A stretch of DNA of 52,848 bases from a filamentous cyanobacterium CCP2 (GCA_003003615.1 PVWD01000009.1:1-52848); one strand, 5' to 3'; shown: positions 9,696 to 18,266, counted from the first letter of the stretch. Numbers and translations: made by a program. Notes: generated by a model from the sequence alone, not told the origin.

Positions 9696-9863
9696 CAAGA
9701 TCAGTTTGATTCGTTCCAACTGATCTCATGCTGATCTTGTTCTTCTCCACCCTCGATCGCCTCTCTTCCCCTAAGACGCGATTAAGCACCATTTAATTTA
9801 ACTATTGTCAAGATCAGCTTTGCACGAATCCACTGATCATGTCTGATCTTTAAGCTGATCTTT
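9696..9863. promoter_or_regulatory. Duplicated GATC dyad array between divergent genes
   Basis: Two copies of one layout: CAAGATCAG, then 23 bp further ACTGATC, then 11-12 bp further CTGATCTT (copy 1 at 9696-9739, copy 2 at 9809-9850), plus an extra GCTGATCTTT at 9854-9863. AAGATCAG and CTGATCTT are inverted. It lies in the 374-bp region between the WD40/NB-ARC gene (minus) and the PAS operon (plus), as expected for a shared operator. Confidence 0.55.
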
Positions 9864-9954
9864 CAAAATCGATCGCCATCACACAAGCTTAGAGGAAAGC
9901 GTAAGTGCCCTCAAACCTGTGAACGTTAATATCCATCCAAACTTGGAGCGGATC

Positions 9955-10791
9955 ATGCCCCACCCCCCCCTTGAAATTGACAAGCTGATCAACTTGGCGA
10001 ACGCTGAATGGTTGGTGAATGGTGAATTGTTATCTTCGTTGGTAAATTCACCGCCCAATCACTTTAGAACAAATGGCGTTTCGGAGGCGTTTCAGTTTGG
10101 CTTGCAATCGACTGAAACTGAATCCCAAATGACTCAACTACAGGCAGAAATTGCTGCCCTAAAGCACGAATTAACAACGCTGAAGCAAGAGAAAACCGAT
10201 CTGGAAATCTTGCTGGAAACAACGGCTGAACATTCCGATTCGGTTGAAGCGGAACTGCACCATACCGCGATCGAAGCCCTGCGGCAAAGTGAGGAATGGT
10301 TTCGGACGATCGCAGAAGCAACGCCTGTTCCGGTGTTAATTTCCCGTGTGGAAGATGGTGCTATTTTGTATACGAATACGGCGGCAGGTGCCATGTTTGG
10401 ACTGTCCACCGAGGAATTATTGCAGCGTCGATCGCTGGAGCTTTATCATAACCCAAATGATCGCCGATCGCTGTTAGAAGCCATTGAGCGAAATGGTTCC
10501 GTCCAAAGTTTTGAGCTTCAGTTTAAGCGGGCAGACGGTAGCCTGTTTTGGGTGACTGCATCGCTGCGGCAATTGACCTTTAGCCAAGAGCCAACCATTC
10601 TGACGGCTCTCTGCGATATCACTCAGCGCAAGTTAGAAGAAGAAGCATTGAAGCAGCAAGTACGGGAAATGCAGATTGAAATTGACCATGCCAAGCGAGT
10701 GCGGCAGGTTGCTGAAATTGTGCAAACCGACTACTTCCAAGAATTGCAGGCAGAGGTTGAACGGTTGCGATATTCAGAGGAGGATTGGTAA
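9955..10791 (+). CDS. PAS-domain sensor protein
   Basis: 278 aa from the ATG at 9955, chosen because GGAG lies six nt upstream; the frame is open to a GTG at 9919. Residues ~50-100 form a coiled coil (LQAEIAALKHELTTLKQEK), followed by a PAS/S-box domain (WFRTIAEATPVPVLISRVEDGAILYTN...FELQFKRADGSLFWVTASLR) with a PAC-like end (CDITQRKLEEEAL) and a second coiled coil. No kinase or other output domain is present, so it probably signals through protein contacts. It is the first gene of a compact operon with a MinD-like ATPase, a SpoIIE phosphatase and two partner-switching proteins. Confidence 0.88.
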   Translation: MPHPPLEIDKLINLANAEWLVNGELLSSLVNSPPNHFRTNGVSEAFQFGLQSTETESQMTQLQAEIAALKHELTTLKQEKTDLEILLETTAEHSDSVEAELHHTAIEALRQSEEWFRTIAEATPVPVLISRVEDGAILYTNTAAGAMFGLSTEELLQRRSLELYHNPNDRRSLLEAIERNGSVQSFELQFKRADGSLFWVTASLRQLTFSQEPTILTALCDITQRKLEEEALKQQVREMQIEIDHAKRVRQVAEIVQTDYFQELQAEVERLRYSEEDW

Positions 10792-10793
10792 TC

Positions 10794-11549
10794 GTGACTA
10801 AAGTAATTGCAATTCATTCTTATCGAGGTGGAACAGGAAAATCCAACTTGACGGCAAATCTGGCAACGACGATCGCCCTTCAAGGAAACCGTGTAGCCGT
10901 AGTCGATACTGATCTTCAGTCTCCTGGTATCCATACGTTGTTCGGTCTTGATGAACAATCAACGGATAAAACGCTGAATGATTATTTATGGGATCGCAGC
11001 CCGATTCAGGATGCAGCGTATGATGTCAGTTCTAAATTACGTATTGAGAATTCAGAACGGCTGTTCCTAGTGCCCGCCAGCGTCAATGCTGAAGAAATTG
11101 CCCGAATTCTTAGTGAAGGTTACAACGTGAGTTTGCTAAATGATGGGTTCCGCCAACTGATTAAAGAATTAGATCTAGATTATTTGTTTATTGATACGCA
11201 TCCAGGCTTAAGCCGAGAAACGCTATTGTCGATCGCTATTTCCAATTTGCTGATCTTGATTCTGCGCCCAGATCAACAAGATTTCCAAGGCACTGCCGTA
11301 ACGATTGATGTGGCGCGTCAACTGAAAGTTCGTAAGCTGTCGTTGGTCATTAACAAAGTCTTGAGTAAGCTCGATCGTGCAGCCCTTCAGCAGAAAGTTG
11401 AAACGACGTATAGTGCTGCTGTGGCAGGTATTTTCCCATTGTCAGACGACATGATTGAACTGGGAAGTAGTGGACTATTTTGCTTGCACTATGCTGATCA
11501 TCCCTTTACTCAATCGTTATACCAAGTTGCAGCACATATTATGAACTGA
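10794..11549 (+). CDS. MinD/ParA-like ATPase of the signalling operon
   Basis: 251 aa from GTG at 10794, two nt after the PAS stop, with GAGGAGGA about nine nt upstream (a TTG at 10785 is less likely). P-loop SYRGGTGKSN: the signature lysine of deviant Walker A motifs is replaced by Arg. It has VVDTDLQSPG (switch I region) and LFIDTHPGLS (Walker B-like). It is close to MinD-type ATPases, but a cell-division role is unlikely: it is embedded between a PAS protein and a SpoIIE phosphatase. It may position or gate the phosphatase module at the membrane (inference). Confidence 0.88.
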   Translation: MTKVIAIHSYRGGTGKSNLTANLATTIALQGNRVAVVDTDLQSPGIHTLFGLDEQSTDKTLNDYLWDRSPIQDAAYDVSSKLRIENSERLFLVPASVNAEEIARILSEGYNVSLLNDGFRQLIKELDLDYLFIDTHPGLSRETLLSIAISNLLILILRPDQQDFQGTAVTIDVARQLKVRKLSLVINKVLSKLDRAALQQKVETTYSAAVAGIFPLSDDMIELGSSGLFCLHYADHPFTQSLYQVAAHIMN

Positions 11550-11598
11550 ATGGTGGAGGAAACATATCCAATCAGCGTTCTTTGGAGTCTCTAACGAA

Positions 11599-13185
11599 AT
11601 GTTCTCCAGCAGACGACATGACCTATCTAACTTGCTGGTCGCTCGCTTGTCCAGACACATTGCATTTTGGGTGTTTGTCAGCCTAATTTTGATTGAAGCG
11701 ATTATCCTGATTCCTTCGGTGCAGCGACGGGAGCGGGAAATGCTGACTCAAATTCGGCAAGTCTCTTCAGGTAAAGTACTCTGGATTGCTACAACCTATT
11801 CACAAGTACCTGAAGACGAGTTTTTGGTTGAAGTGAAACGGCTCCAGCAAGACCCAATGCTGCAAATGATTCAGGGAGGAGCGTTGTACAACAATGGTGA
11901 ATTGGTGGGCACGTTTGGGGAATTACCTCAACTTTCTACGACTGAGCTAATGTCCAGGGATTCGATGAACTTTGAAATTGCCGATCGGTTTTCTCCATCC
12001 AGCAATCGCTACGACGCTGCCTGGTCAATTCCCCATTCCGAGGGACACTATTTCCTAATCCTGCGCCACGATGCCTCTAGCGTGAATGCAGAGGTTTCTG
12101 CATTTGTGTTTCGGGTGGCTGGACTTGTGCTGATTATTGCCATTGTTGTGACACTGACAACGCTAGCCGTATTGGGTGTTACGGTGATTACGCCAATTTT
12201 GCACTTGCGACAAGATTTAATTGCAGCTGGGGAAGCCGTCAGTACCGATCAGCCTATTCCTATGTTCTATTCAGCTTCTGTGAAGCGTCGTGATGAGCTT
12301 GGAGATGTGATTGCTACATTCCATCAAATGTTTAAGCAGATTTGGCAGGCAATGAACGATCGCAAACAAGCAGAACAAGAACTGGCAGTTGCTAACCAAG
12401 AGATTACGGTGTTGAATCAAAAATTGACAGCTGAAAATGTGCGGATGAGTGCTGAATTAGCTGTCAGCCGAAAAATTCAGCAAATGCTGTTACCTAAAGA
12501 ATATGAACTTGACCAAATTCCAGGATTAGAAATTTCAGGGTTTATGGAACCAGCAGCCGAAGTTGGGGGAGATTATTACGATGTTCTCAGCCATGATAAC
12601 AATGTCAAGATTGGGATTGGAGACGTGACAGGGCATGGATTAGAAAGCGGCGTATTAATGTTAATGGCTCAAACTGCAACGCGCACGCTTCTAACCAATA
12701 ATGAAACCGATCCAATTAAGTTTTTAAACACGCTTAATCAAACCATTCATGGCAATATTAAACGGATGAGTTGTGATAAGTCTCTCACCCTGGCTTTGCT
12801 TGACTATCAAGATGGAAAAATTCAACTTAGTGGACAACATGAAGAAGTGATTGTTGTTCGCAATGACGGAGAGATTGAACGAATCGATACACTCGATTTG
12901 GGATTTCCGCTGGGGCTGGAAGTTGATATTGCAAACTTTGTCGCTCAGACTCAGATTTATCTTCATTCAGGAGACGGAGTTGTCCTTTACACCGATGGCA
13001 TTACCGAAGCTTTGAATGAACAAGAAGCGTGCTATGGATTGGAAAGGCTTTGTAATGTGGTGCAGCAGAACTGGCATCGATCGGTTCAAGAGATTCAGCA
13101 AGCTGTTATTCTTGACGTTCAGCACCACATTGGCAATCAAACCGTTCACGATGACATTACCCTATTGGTTTTGAAACAGAAATAA
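11599..13185 (+). CDS. Membrane SpoIIE/PP2C-family serine phosphatase with HAMP
   Basis: 528 aa. A transmembrane helix near residues 18-37, an extracytoplasmic sensor region, a second helix (VAGLVLIIAIVVTLTTLAVL, ~175-198), a HAMP-like segment (ITPILHLRQDL...RRDELGDVIATFHQM) and a coiled coil precede the SpoIIE catalytic domain. The catalytic domain retains the metal-binding motifs EVGGDYYD, GDVTGHG, LYTDGITEA and HDDITLLVL. It should dephosphorylate an STAS-type anti-sigma antagonist; the slr1659-like protein two genes downstream is the natural candidate. GGAG lies 11 nt before the ATG. Confidence 0.93.
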   Translation: MFSSRRHDLSNLLVARLSRHIAFWVFVSLILIEAIILIPSVQRREREMLTQIRQVSSGKVLWIATTYSQVPEDEFLVEVKRLQQDPMLQMIQGGALYNNGELVGTFGELPQLSTTELMSRDSMNFEIADRFSPSSNRYDAAWSIPHSEGHYFLILRHDASSVNAEVSAFVFRVAGLVLIIAIVVTLTTLAVLGVTVITPILHLRQDLIAAGEAVSTDQPIPMFYSASVKRRDELGDVIATFHQMFKQIWQAMNDRKQAEQELAVANQEITVLNQKLTAENVRMSAELAVSRKIQQMLLPKEYELDQIPGLEISGFMEPAAEVGGDYYDVLSHDNNVKIGIGDVTGHGLESGVLMLMAQTATRTLLTNNETDPIKFLNTLNQTIHGNIKRMSCDKSLTLALLDYQDGKIQLSGQHEEVIVVRNDGEIERIDTLDLGFPLGLEVDIANFVAQTQIYLHSGDGVVLYTDGITEALNEQEACYGLERLCNVVQQNWHRSVQEIQQAVILDVQHHIGNQTVHDDITLLVLKQK

Positions 13186-13268
13186 CTAGATTTAAGAAAA
13201 AGATTATGGAGAAACATCAACATTTTAAGGGAGCCGACCAAATCTAAACCCCAAAAATCAAGATCTAA

Positions 13269-13856
13269 ATGAGTATGACTGAAATCTTTGGAGACTTTGA
13301 AGATAATCTTCCTCCGAGCCAGGAGTATTTACGCATTCAGTTTTCACCAAGTTCTGTTCCACTCAAGCAACGGTGGCGCAACAATGGGTTGTCGGCAAAC
13401 TTTATGGCAGATTTTCTGCTGTCTTTTCTTCCTACTGGTAATTGTGAAATGGATATTACCAACCATAAAGAAGAGATCCAAGGAACGATTTGCTATGTGG
13501 CAAATGAATTATTAGAAAATGCGATGAAATTCACTGATGAAGCATCTCCATACCCGATTAGCCTCACACTTTATTTGTTGAGCGATCGACTCGTATTCAT
13601 TTCTACTAATAGTGTATCTACTCAATCTAAAAAAAAGCTTCAAGATTTTATTTATCATTTACTCACCTCAGATCCAAATCAGCTTTATACCGAACAACTG
13701 GAAAAAAGTGCATTGGATGAAAACAATTTCTCTGCTGGACTCGGTATCCTCACGATGATGAATGATTACTCAGCAACGATCGGTTGGAAGCTGGAGACGC
13801 TTCTAGATCATCCCGAAAGTGATACTGTGATGACAATGGTGCAGTTATCACTCTAG
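13269..13856 (+). CDS. slr1658-family regulator (GHKL-like, DUF6272)
   Basis: 195 aa. The segment CYVANELLENAMKFTDE matches the N-box of histidine-kinase-like (GHKL) ATPases, and AGLGILTMMNDYSATIGWKLE resembles the late glycine region. This matches the cyanobacterial slr1658 superfamily, which accompanies slr1659-type proteins and SpoIIE phosphatases. It probably plays the anti-sigma/kinase-like role of a partner switch. It lies 83 bp after the phosphatase and 29 bp before the slr1659-like gene. The ribosome-binding site is weak. Confidence 0.8.
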   Translation: MSMTEIFGDFEDNLPPSQEYLRIQFSPSSVPLKQRWRNNGLSANFMADFLLSFLPTGNCEMDITNHKEEIQGTICYVANELLENAMKFTDEASPYPISLTLYLLSDRLVFISTNSVSTQSKKKLQDFIYHLLTSDPNQLYTEQLEKSALDENNFSAGLGILTMMNDYSATIGWKLETLLDHPESDTVMTMVQLSL

Positions 13857-13885
13857 GCTTGCGTGTTGTTTTTAAGAGGTAAGCA

Positions 13886-14230
13886 ATGGAGATTAAGGCT
13901 AAAGATTATTTTATTCAACGTGATCCAATAACAAAAACAATTCATTTTCAGGGTTTACTTTTGCTGAATGGAGCAGAAGAATATGCACCGATTACTCAAT
14001 TACTTAATGAACTACTTTCTCAGTATCCATCAACTATTACATTGGAGCTTCAGCAGTTACGAATGTTAAATAGCTCTGGATTTCAAATGCTATCCAAATT
14101 CGTGATGAAAGCTCGACAACATCAAGATATTCAGATCTTGATTAAAGGCAATAAAAGTATTTCTTGGCAAACTCGTTCTTTACGGAATTTACAGCGTTTG
14201 ATGCCAACGATTCAGATTGAGTTGGAGTAA
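13886..14230 (+). CDS. slr1659-family STAS-like regulator
   Basis: 114 aa. The pattern ITLELQQLRMLNSSGFQMLSKFV resembles the anti-sigma-factor-antagonist (STAS) core, with the Ser pair at the usual phosphorylation position, so it is a plausible substrate of the upstream SpoIIE phosphatase. It matches the slr1659-type family found beside slr1658 homologues. Last gene of the operon; AAGAGGTAAGCA precedes the ATG. Confidence 0.8.
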   Translation: MEIKAKDYFIQRDPITKTIHFQGLLLLNGAEEYAPITQLLNELLSQYPSTITLELQQLRMLNSSGFQMLSKFVMKARQHQDIQILIKGNKSISWQTRSLRNLQRLMPTIQIELE

Positions 14231-14368
14231 CTTTTATCTTCAAAATTCATAATTTATTTTGAATCTTTGACTTCTTCAAGAGGTCAGAGAATTTTTATAT
14301 GAATTAAGAAATTTGACACAGCAGAAATTTCTAGCACCAATTTCCAAAAGGACAACGGCGGATCGGGT

Positions 14369-14447
14369 AAGAGCGTTTCGCGAAATCTCTTCACAGGGGT
14401 ATTGTAGTCTAACTTTGGAGAATTATATAACTCCTTAAGTTAAGGAG
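14369..14447. repeat. Two inverted repeats at the pseudogene boundary
   Basis: AAGAG-CG-TTTCG/CGAAA-T-CTCTT (14369-14391) is an imperfect dyad. CTCCTTAA-G-TTAAGGAG (14431-14447) is a perfect 8-bp-arm palindrome. They lie exactly where the broken RTX gene loses its upstream coding sequence, so they may mark a rearrangement or an old insertion. Confidence 0.5.
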
Positions 14448-14975
14448 CGAAATTCGTAATGCTGACTCTAGTGAGGAGATTGGATTGTACTGGAATGTAC
14501 ATACGGTTGGGAATCCGGGTGGAGAAATCCGGGGACAACTCCGACAGGGCGACATTTTACCGGATGAGATTCCTGGACAAATGATTGTGGGGACTCGTAA
14601 CAACGACACGCTGATTGGTGGGCCTGGCGGAGATGTGATTCGGGGATTGCGCGGGAACGATCGCCTGTTTGGTGAAAACGGTGATGACTATCTATTGGGG
14701 GTGCTGGAAACGATCGCTTGTTTGGTGGCGATGGCGATGATACGGCAGTGGGAGGTGCGGGACAAGATGTATTTGTGTTATCTAGAGGCCCCGGACGCTT
14801 GACCATTCGCGACTTTACAATAGATGATCGGCTACAGCTGAAGGGAGCACTCAGCTTCGATGATTTGACGATCGAAAGACAGGGGCGAAACACCATTATT
14901 AGTGCTGAGAATGATCAGTTAGCCCGTCTGATTCGAGTCAATCCGAACCTGATTACGAGTGAGGTGTTTGTTTAA
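14431..14975 (+). pseudogene. Truncated, frameshifted CHRD/RTX repeat protein
   Basis: Recognisable coding starts around 14461 without a start codon: EEIGLYWNVHTVGNPGGEIRGQL is the tail of a CHRD domain. RTX repeats follow (GTRNNDTLIGG, GLRGNDRLFGENGDDYLLG). At 14696-14701 a run of five G breaks the frame; with one more G it would continue as GGAGNDRLFGGDGDDTAVGGAGQDVFVL in the frame that runs to the TAA at 14975. So the gene has lost its N-terminus and is either frameshifted or affected by a homopolymer sequencing error. The C-terminal cap resembles the protein at 3-446. Confidence 0.8.
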
Positions 14976-15031
14976 CGGATTCGCTTCATACAGTCAAACT
15001 GAGTGAATCAAAATTGCTCAGATGCGATCGA

Positions 15032-15057
15032 TTGCCTGTCCAACTTTAGGCAGGCAA
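15032..15057 (+). terminator. Hairpin downstream of the RTX pseudogene
   Basis: TTGCCTG / CAGGCAA arms of seven bp with a 12-nt loop, 57 bp after the stop at 14975. No T run follows, so it may be a weak terminator or only a structured repeat. Confidence 0.4.
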
Positions 15058-15145
15058 AGTGTAATAAATTGTAGTCTTAGTCGGATAAAAACAAACATTG
15101 CCTTAGACTTATGAATGTAGCCCTGTTTGGGAAATTAAACCCCCC

Positions 15146-16528
15146 ATGTCTGACAGCAAAAGTGAACAACTGCTCCCCTTTGATGCCGCTCTGAAGATTG
15201 CCGATCGGGGCGTTTTAGTGAAATTTGGCAGACACCTGAAGAACATTGAAATTGCTGTTCTCCAAGGAGCGTGGCAAGGACAAACGTATGACCAAATTGC
15301 TGAAGAGCAGGGCTATGCTCCGGAATACATTAAACATGATGTGGGGCCAAAATTATGGCAACTACTTTCTTCCAGTTTTGGCGAGAAGGTAAGCAAGTCT
15401 AATTTAGTCGCTGTTATTGCACAGCAGGCAGATAAAAATGAAATTGCGTCTCAGACAACCAATTTGGTTTCTGGTGTTCCATCAGGCGAATTAGAAGAAT
15501 TGGTAGGACTGGTGCCATTGGGGTCTAGATTTTACGTGGAACGGCCGCCGATCGAATTGCGCTGCTATGAGGAAGTATTAAAACCAGGGGCACTCATCCG
15601 CGTCAAGGCTCCTAGTCAGATGGGTAAGACTTCGCTCATGGTGAGAATTTTGGAACAGGCGAAACGGCAGTCGTCTAGCTTTCCCAATTCAGAGGTTGTC
15701 CATACAGTTGCGTTGAGCTTACAACGAGCGGATAAAGCAGTGTTTTCTGATCTCGATAAATTTCTGCGCTGGTTTTGTACCGCAATTACGCGCAAGCTTC
15801 AGATTTCGCATCGAGTGGATGAGTTTTGGAGTGAAACATTTGGTAGTAAAGGTAACTGCACTGCCTATTTTGAAGACTGCATTTTAGCCGACCTGAACAG
15901 TCCTTTGGTGATTGCTTTAGATCAGGTGGATGAAGTTTTCCTGCATCCTGAAATTGCCGATGATTTTTTTACGTTATTGCGCTCCTGGTATGAAGAAGCA
16001 GCCTATGGAGAAAGTGGCAATCCGCTCTGGCAAAACTTGCGGCTGGTCATTGTTCATTCCACGGAGGTTTATATTCCCCTGGATATCAACAAATCTCCAT
16101 TTAACGTGGGTTTGGCGATCGACCTGCAAGAGTTTACTCCTGTTCAAGTTCATGAATTAGCTCAACGATATCGGCTCAATTTATCTAAAACTGAACTATC
16201 TCAATTAATGTCTCTCATTGCCGGACATCCTTACCTGATCCAGCAGGCGTTTTATCATCTCGCTCGACAAGACTTAACGCTAAACCAATTACTCCAAACG
16301 GCTGCAACCGATGCCGGAATTTATCACAATCATCTCCATCGCCACTTGCGCCACCTCCAAGAGCATCCTGAATTAGCAACAGCCCTTAATCAAGTGATTC
16401 AGGCTTCTGCCCCCGTTGAATTAGAACAACTGCTGGCATTTAAGCTACACAGTATGGGTTTGATATCTCTGCAAGGAAATCAGGTTATTCCCAGTTGTGA
16501 GCTATATCGGCAGTACTTTGGCGATTGA
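15146..16528 (+). CDS. AAA-like ATPase with vMAP-type N-terminal HTH
   Basis: 460 aa. The N-terminal ~80 residues (LKNIEIAVLQGAWQGQTYDQIAEEQGYAPEYIKHDVGPKLWQLLS) match the helix-turn-helix-like domain typical of cyanobacterial vWA-MoxR-associated proteins. It is followed by an AAA_35-type ATPase domain: LVPLGSRFYVERPPIE, then P-loop-like VKAPSQMGKTSLM and the Walker B-like LVIALDQVDEVF. In better-known architectures this N-terminus is joined to WD40 or effector modules; here nothing follows the ATPase. It stands alone between a pseudogene and the YHS gene. Role unknown, possibly conflict or regulatory. Confidence 0.85.
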   Translation: MSDSKSEQLLPFDAALKIADRGVLVKFGRHLKNIEIAVLQGAWQGQTYDQIAEEQGYAPEYIKHDVGPKLWQLLSSSFGEKVSKSNLVAVIAQQADKNEIASQTTNLVSGVPSGELEELVGLVPLGSRFYVERPPIELRCYEEVLKPGALIRVKAPSQMGKTSLMVRILEQAKRQSSSFPNSEVVHTVALSLQRADKAVFSDLDKFLRWFCTAITRKLQISHRVDEFWSETFGSKGNCTAYFEDCILADLNSPLVIALDQVDEVFLHPEIADDFFTLLRSWYEEAAYGESGNPLWQNLRLVIVHSTEVYIPLDINKSPFNVGLAIDLQEFTPVQVHELAQRYRLNLSKTELSQLMSLIAGHPYLIQQAFYHLARQDLTLNQLLQTAATDAGIYHNHLHRHLRHLQEHPELATALNQVIQASAPVELEQLLAFKLHSMGLISLQGNQVIPSCELYRQYFGD

Positions 16529-16537
16529 AAAGGCGTA

Positions 16538-16572
16538 ATGGCTGATTACTGAAAAGTCTTTGATTCAGCCAT
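16538..16572 (+). terminator. Hairpin after the AAA-like ATPase gene
   Basis: ATGGCTGA / TCAGCCAT, eight perfectly paired bases with a 19-nt loop, starting ten nt after the TGA at 16526-16528. A TTTTT lies about 20 nt further. Plausible terminator. Confidence 0.5.
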
Positions 16573-16742
16573 CTTGCCCCTCGGAAGCCTTTTTCCTGTC
16601 TCATTGTAAAAGTTTTTCTCAGGAAAAATTCAGTTATTTCTCAAGTGAACTTCACAGCTATCCCATTTACTGAGAAGCAGGCAAGCCCAAAGTTTCGGTG
16701 CGTTCAGTTTCACTCTGTTTTCTCACTATCGGGATAAAACCA

Positions 16743-17339
16743 ATGAAAGTAAAGTATTTGGCAATTGTAGCTGCGGCTTCAGCAATGGCAGTAGGGTTGG
16801 CCGTCCTCCCTGGTAAGCTTAATCCTACTCAAGCAAACCCTGGCACTGAGCAAGCCCAAGCAAATCCTTGTGCTGGAGTGAATCCCTGTGCGAGTGCTGA
16901 CCCCTGCGCTGGAGCGAATCCTTGTGCGAGTGCTGACCCTTGTGCGGGTGCCTCCACGACGACCTCCCCCCAAATTTATGCAGAAAATGGGTTGGCGATC
17001 GAAGGGGCTGATCCGGTTGCTTACTTCACTCAGGGGGAAGCCATGCTTGGCAGCAGCGAATTTGAGTATGAATGGAATGGGGCAACTTGGCGGTTTACCA
17101 GTGCTGAACATCGTGATTTGTTTGCCAGCAGTCCAGAAGCCTATGCACCCCAGTATGGTGGCTACTGTGCCTATGCGGTTAGCCAGGGCGGTCTAGCATC
17201 GATCGATCCTGAAGCTTGGCGAATTGTTGATGGTAAACTGTATCTGAATTATGATGCACAGGTGCAACAAATTTGGAATCAAGATATCCCTGGATACATT
17301 GCCAGCGCCGATGCAAACTGGCCGGCTGTTCTTCAGTAG
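16743..17339 (+). CDS. Secreted YHS-domain protein with NPCA repeats
   Basis: 198 aa from the ATG at 16743; the open frame reaches back to 16698, but residues from MKVKYLAIVAAASAMAVG form a typical signal peptide. After the signal comes a low-complexity region of six-residue units [ND]PCA[GS][VA] repeated five times with five Cys, then a YHS-like domain (IEGADPVAYFTQGEA...YEWNGATWRFTSAEHRDLFASSPEAYAPQYGGYCAYAVSQG). YHS domains occur in metal ATPases and metal-handling proteins; YHS_seleno-like extracytoplasmic proteins share this layout. The regular Cys spacing suggests metal binding in the periplasm, consistent with the copper genes elsewhere in the window. Confidence 0.88.
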   Translation: MKVKYLAIVAAASAMAVGLAVLPGKLNPTQANPGTEQAQANPCAGVNPCASADPCAGANPCASADPCAGASTTTSPQIYAENGLAIEGADPVAYFTQGEAMLGSSEFEYEWNGATWRFTSAEHRDLFASSPEAYAPQYGGYCAYAVSQGGLASIDPEAWRIVDGKLYLNYDAQVQQIWNQDIPGYIASADANWPAVLQ

Positions 17340-17507
17340 ATGGACGGGTTCGGTGTTAGCGTTTCTTACACCTGAATGCAGAACGTTTCTTGGAGAGGGA
17401 GGAAGTTTAGGAAATTAAATGGAGATTCAGATCTCAGTCAGAAATCCGGATACTTGGTATCCCGCTTCCCCCCATCTGCGCTCCCCCTTCATTCGCCTGA
17501 CAGACGC

Positions 17508-18266
17508 ATGAGTCCAGACTGCTCCAATTTAGACCAAATCTTGGTTTTGATTCCGGTTCGCAACGAAGAAGCGACAATTACCGGAGTGATTCGATCGCTC
17601 CAATTACTAGGTTTGCACAACATTCGCGTTGTTGATAATGGCAGCACCGATCGCAGTGCAATAAGAGCCTTTGAAGCAGGGGCAGAGGTCATCTTTGAAC
17701 CAAAACCAGGGTATGGACAGGCCTGCTGGCAAGGATTACAACGGCTTCCTGCATCGATCGAATGGATTTTGTTTTGTGATGGAGACGGGAGTGATGATCT
17801 CAGCCAATTTCCACAGTTTTTCGTGAAATGCTCCTACTATGATCTGATTTTGGGCGATCGACGGGCGACCCCTGCGGGACGGGCTGCCCTCACTTCAGTT
17901 CAAAGGTTTGGTAATGCGTTGGCTACATTCCTGATTGAGCTAGGCTGGGGCTATCGGTATCATGATTTGGGCCCTTTGCGCCTGATTCGTCGTTCTGCGC
18001 TCGAACAAATGCAAATGCGCGATCGGGGAATGGGATGGACAGTGGAAATGCAAGTGCGATCGGTTGAGTTAGGACTGCGGATCTGTGAGCTTCCAGTTCA
18101 CTACCAGCCTAGACAGGGTGGAAAATCTAAAATTTCTGGAACGGTTACAGGTAGCCTTAAAGCAGGTATCGTCATCCTGAGTACCTTGGGCTACTGGTAT
18201 GGGAGACATCTCCTCAAACGGCTACACAAGCACCTGCTCAAAACCGCACCCTCCCTAACCCGATGA
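17508..18266 (+). CDS. Family 2 glycosyltransferase
   Basis: 252 aa from the ATG at 17508; the frame is open to 17376, but the extra part is not family-like. The GT-A fold begins with VLIPVRNEEATITGVIRSL and has VVDNGSTDRS and the DXD-type FCDGDGSDDLSQF (metal/nucleotide-sugar binding), then PARG-like LGDRRATPAGR. It resembles dolichyl/polyprenyl-phosphate sugar synthases that act on the cytosolic face of the membrane. The stop overlaps the start of the next gene (ATGA), so the two probably work together: this enzyme may supply a lipid-linked sugar to the membrane transferase. Confidence 0.9.
   Translation: MSPDCSNLDQILVLIPVRNEEATITGVIRSLQLLGLHNIRVVDNGSTDRSAIRAFEAGAEVIFEPKPGYGQACWQGLQRLPASIEWILFCDGDGSDDLSQFPQFFVKCSYYDLILGDRRATPAGRAALTSVQRFGNALATFLIELGWGYRYHDLGPLRLIRRSALEQMQMRDRGMGWTVEMQVRSVELGLRICELPVHYQPRQGGKSKISGTVTGSLKAGIVILSTLGYWYGRHLLKRLHKHLLKTAPSLTR

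Noticed and set aside
14485-14802. RTX ORF starting at a TTG at 14485
   Set aside because: The CHRD-like coding extends further upstream without a start codon, and the frame ends at a G-run frameshift; treated as a pseudogene.
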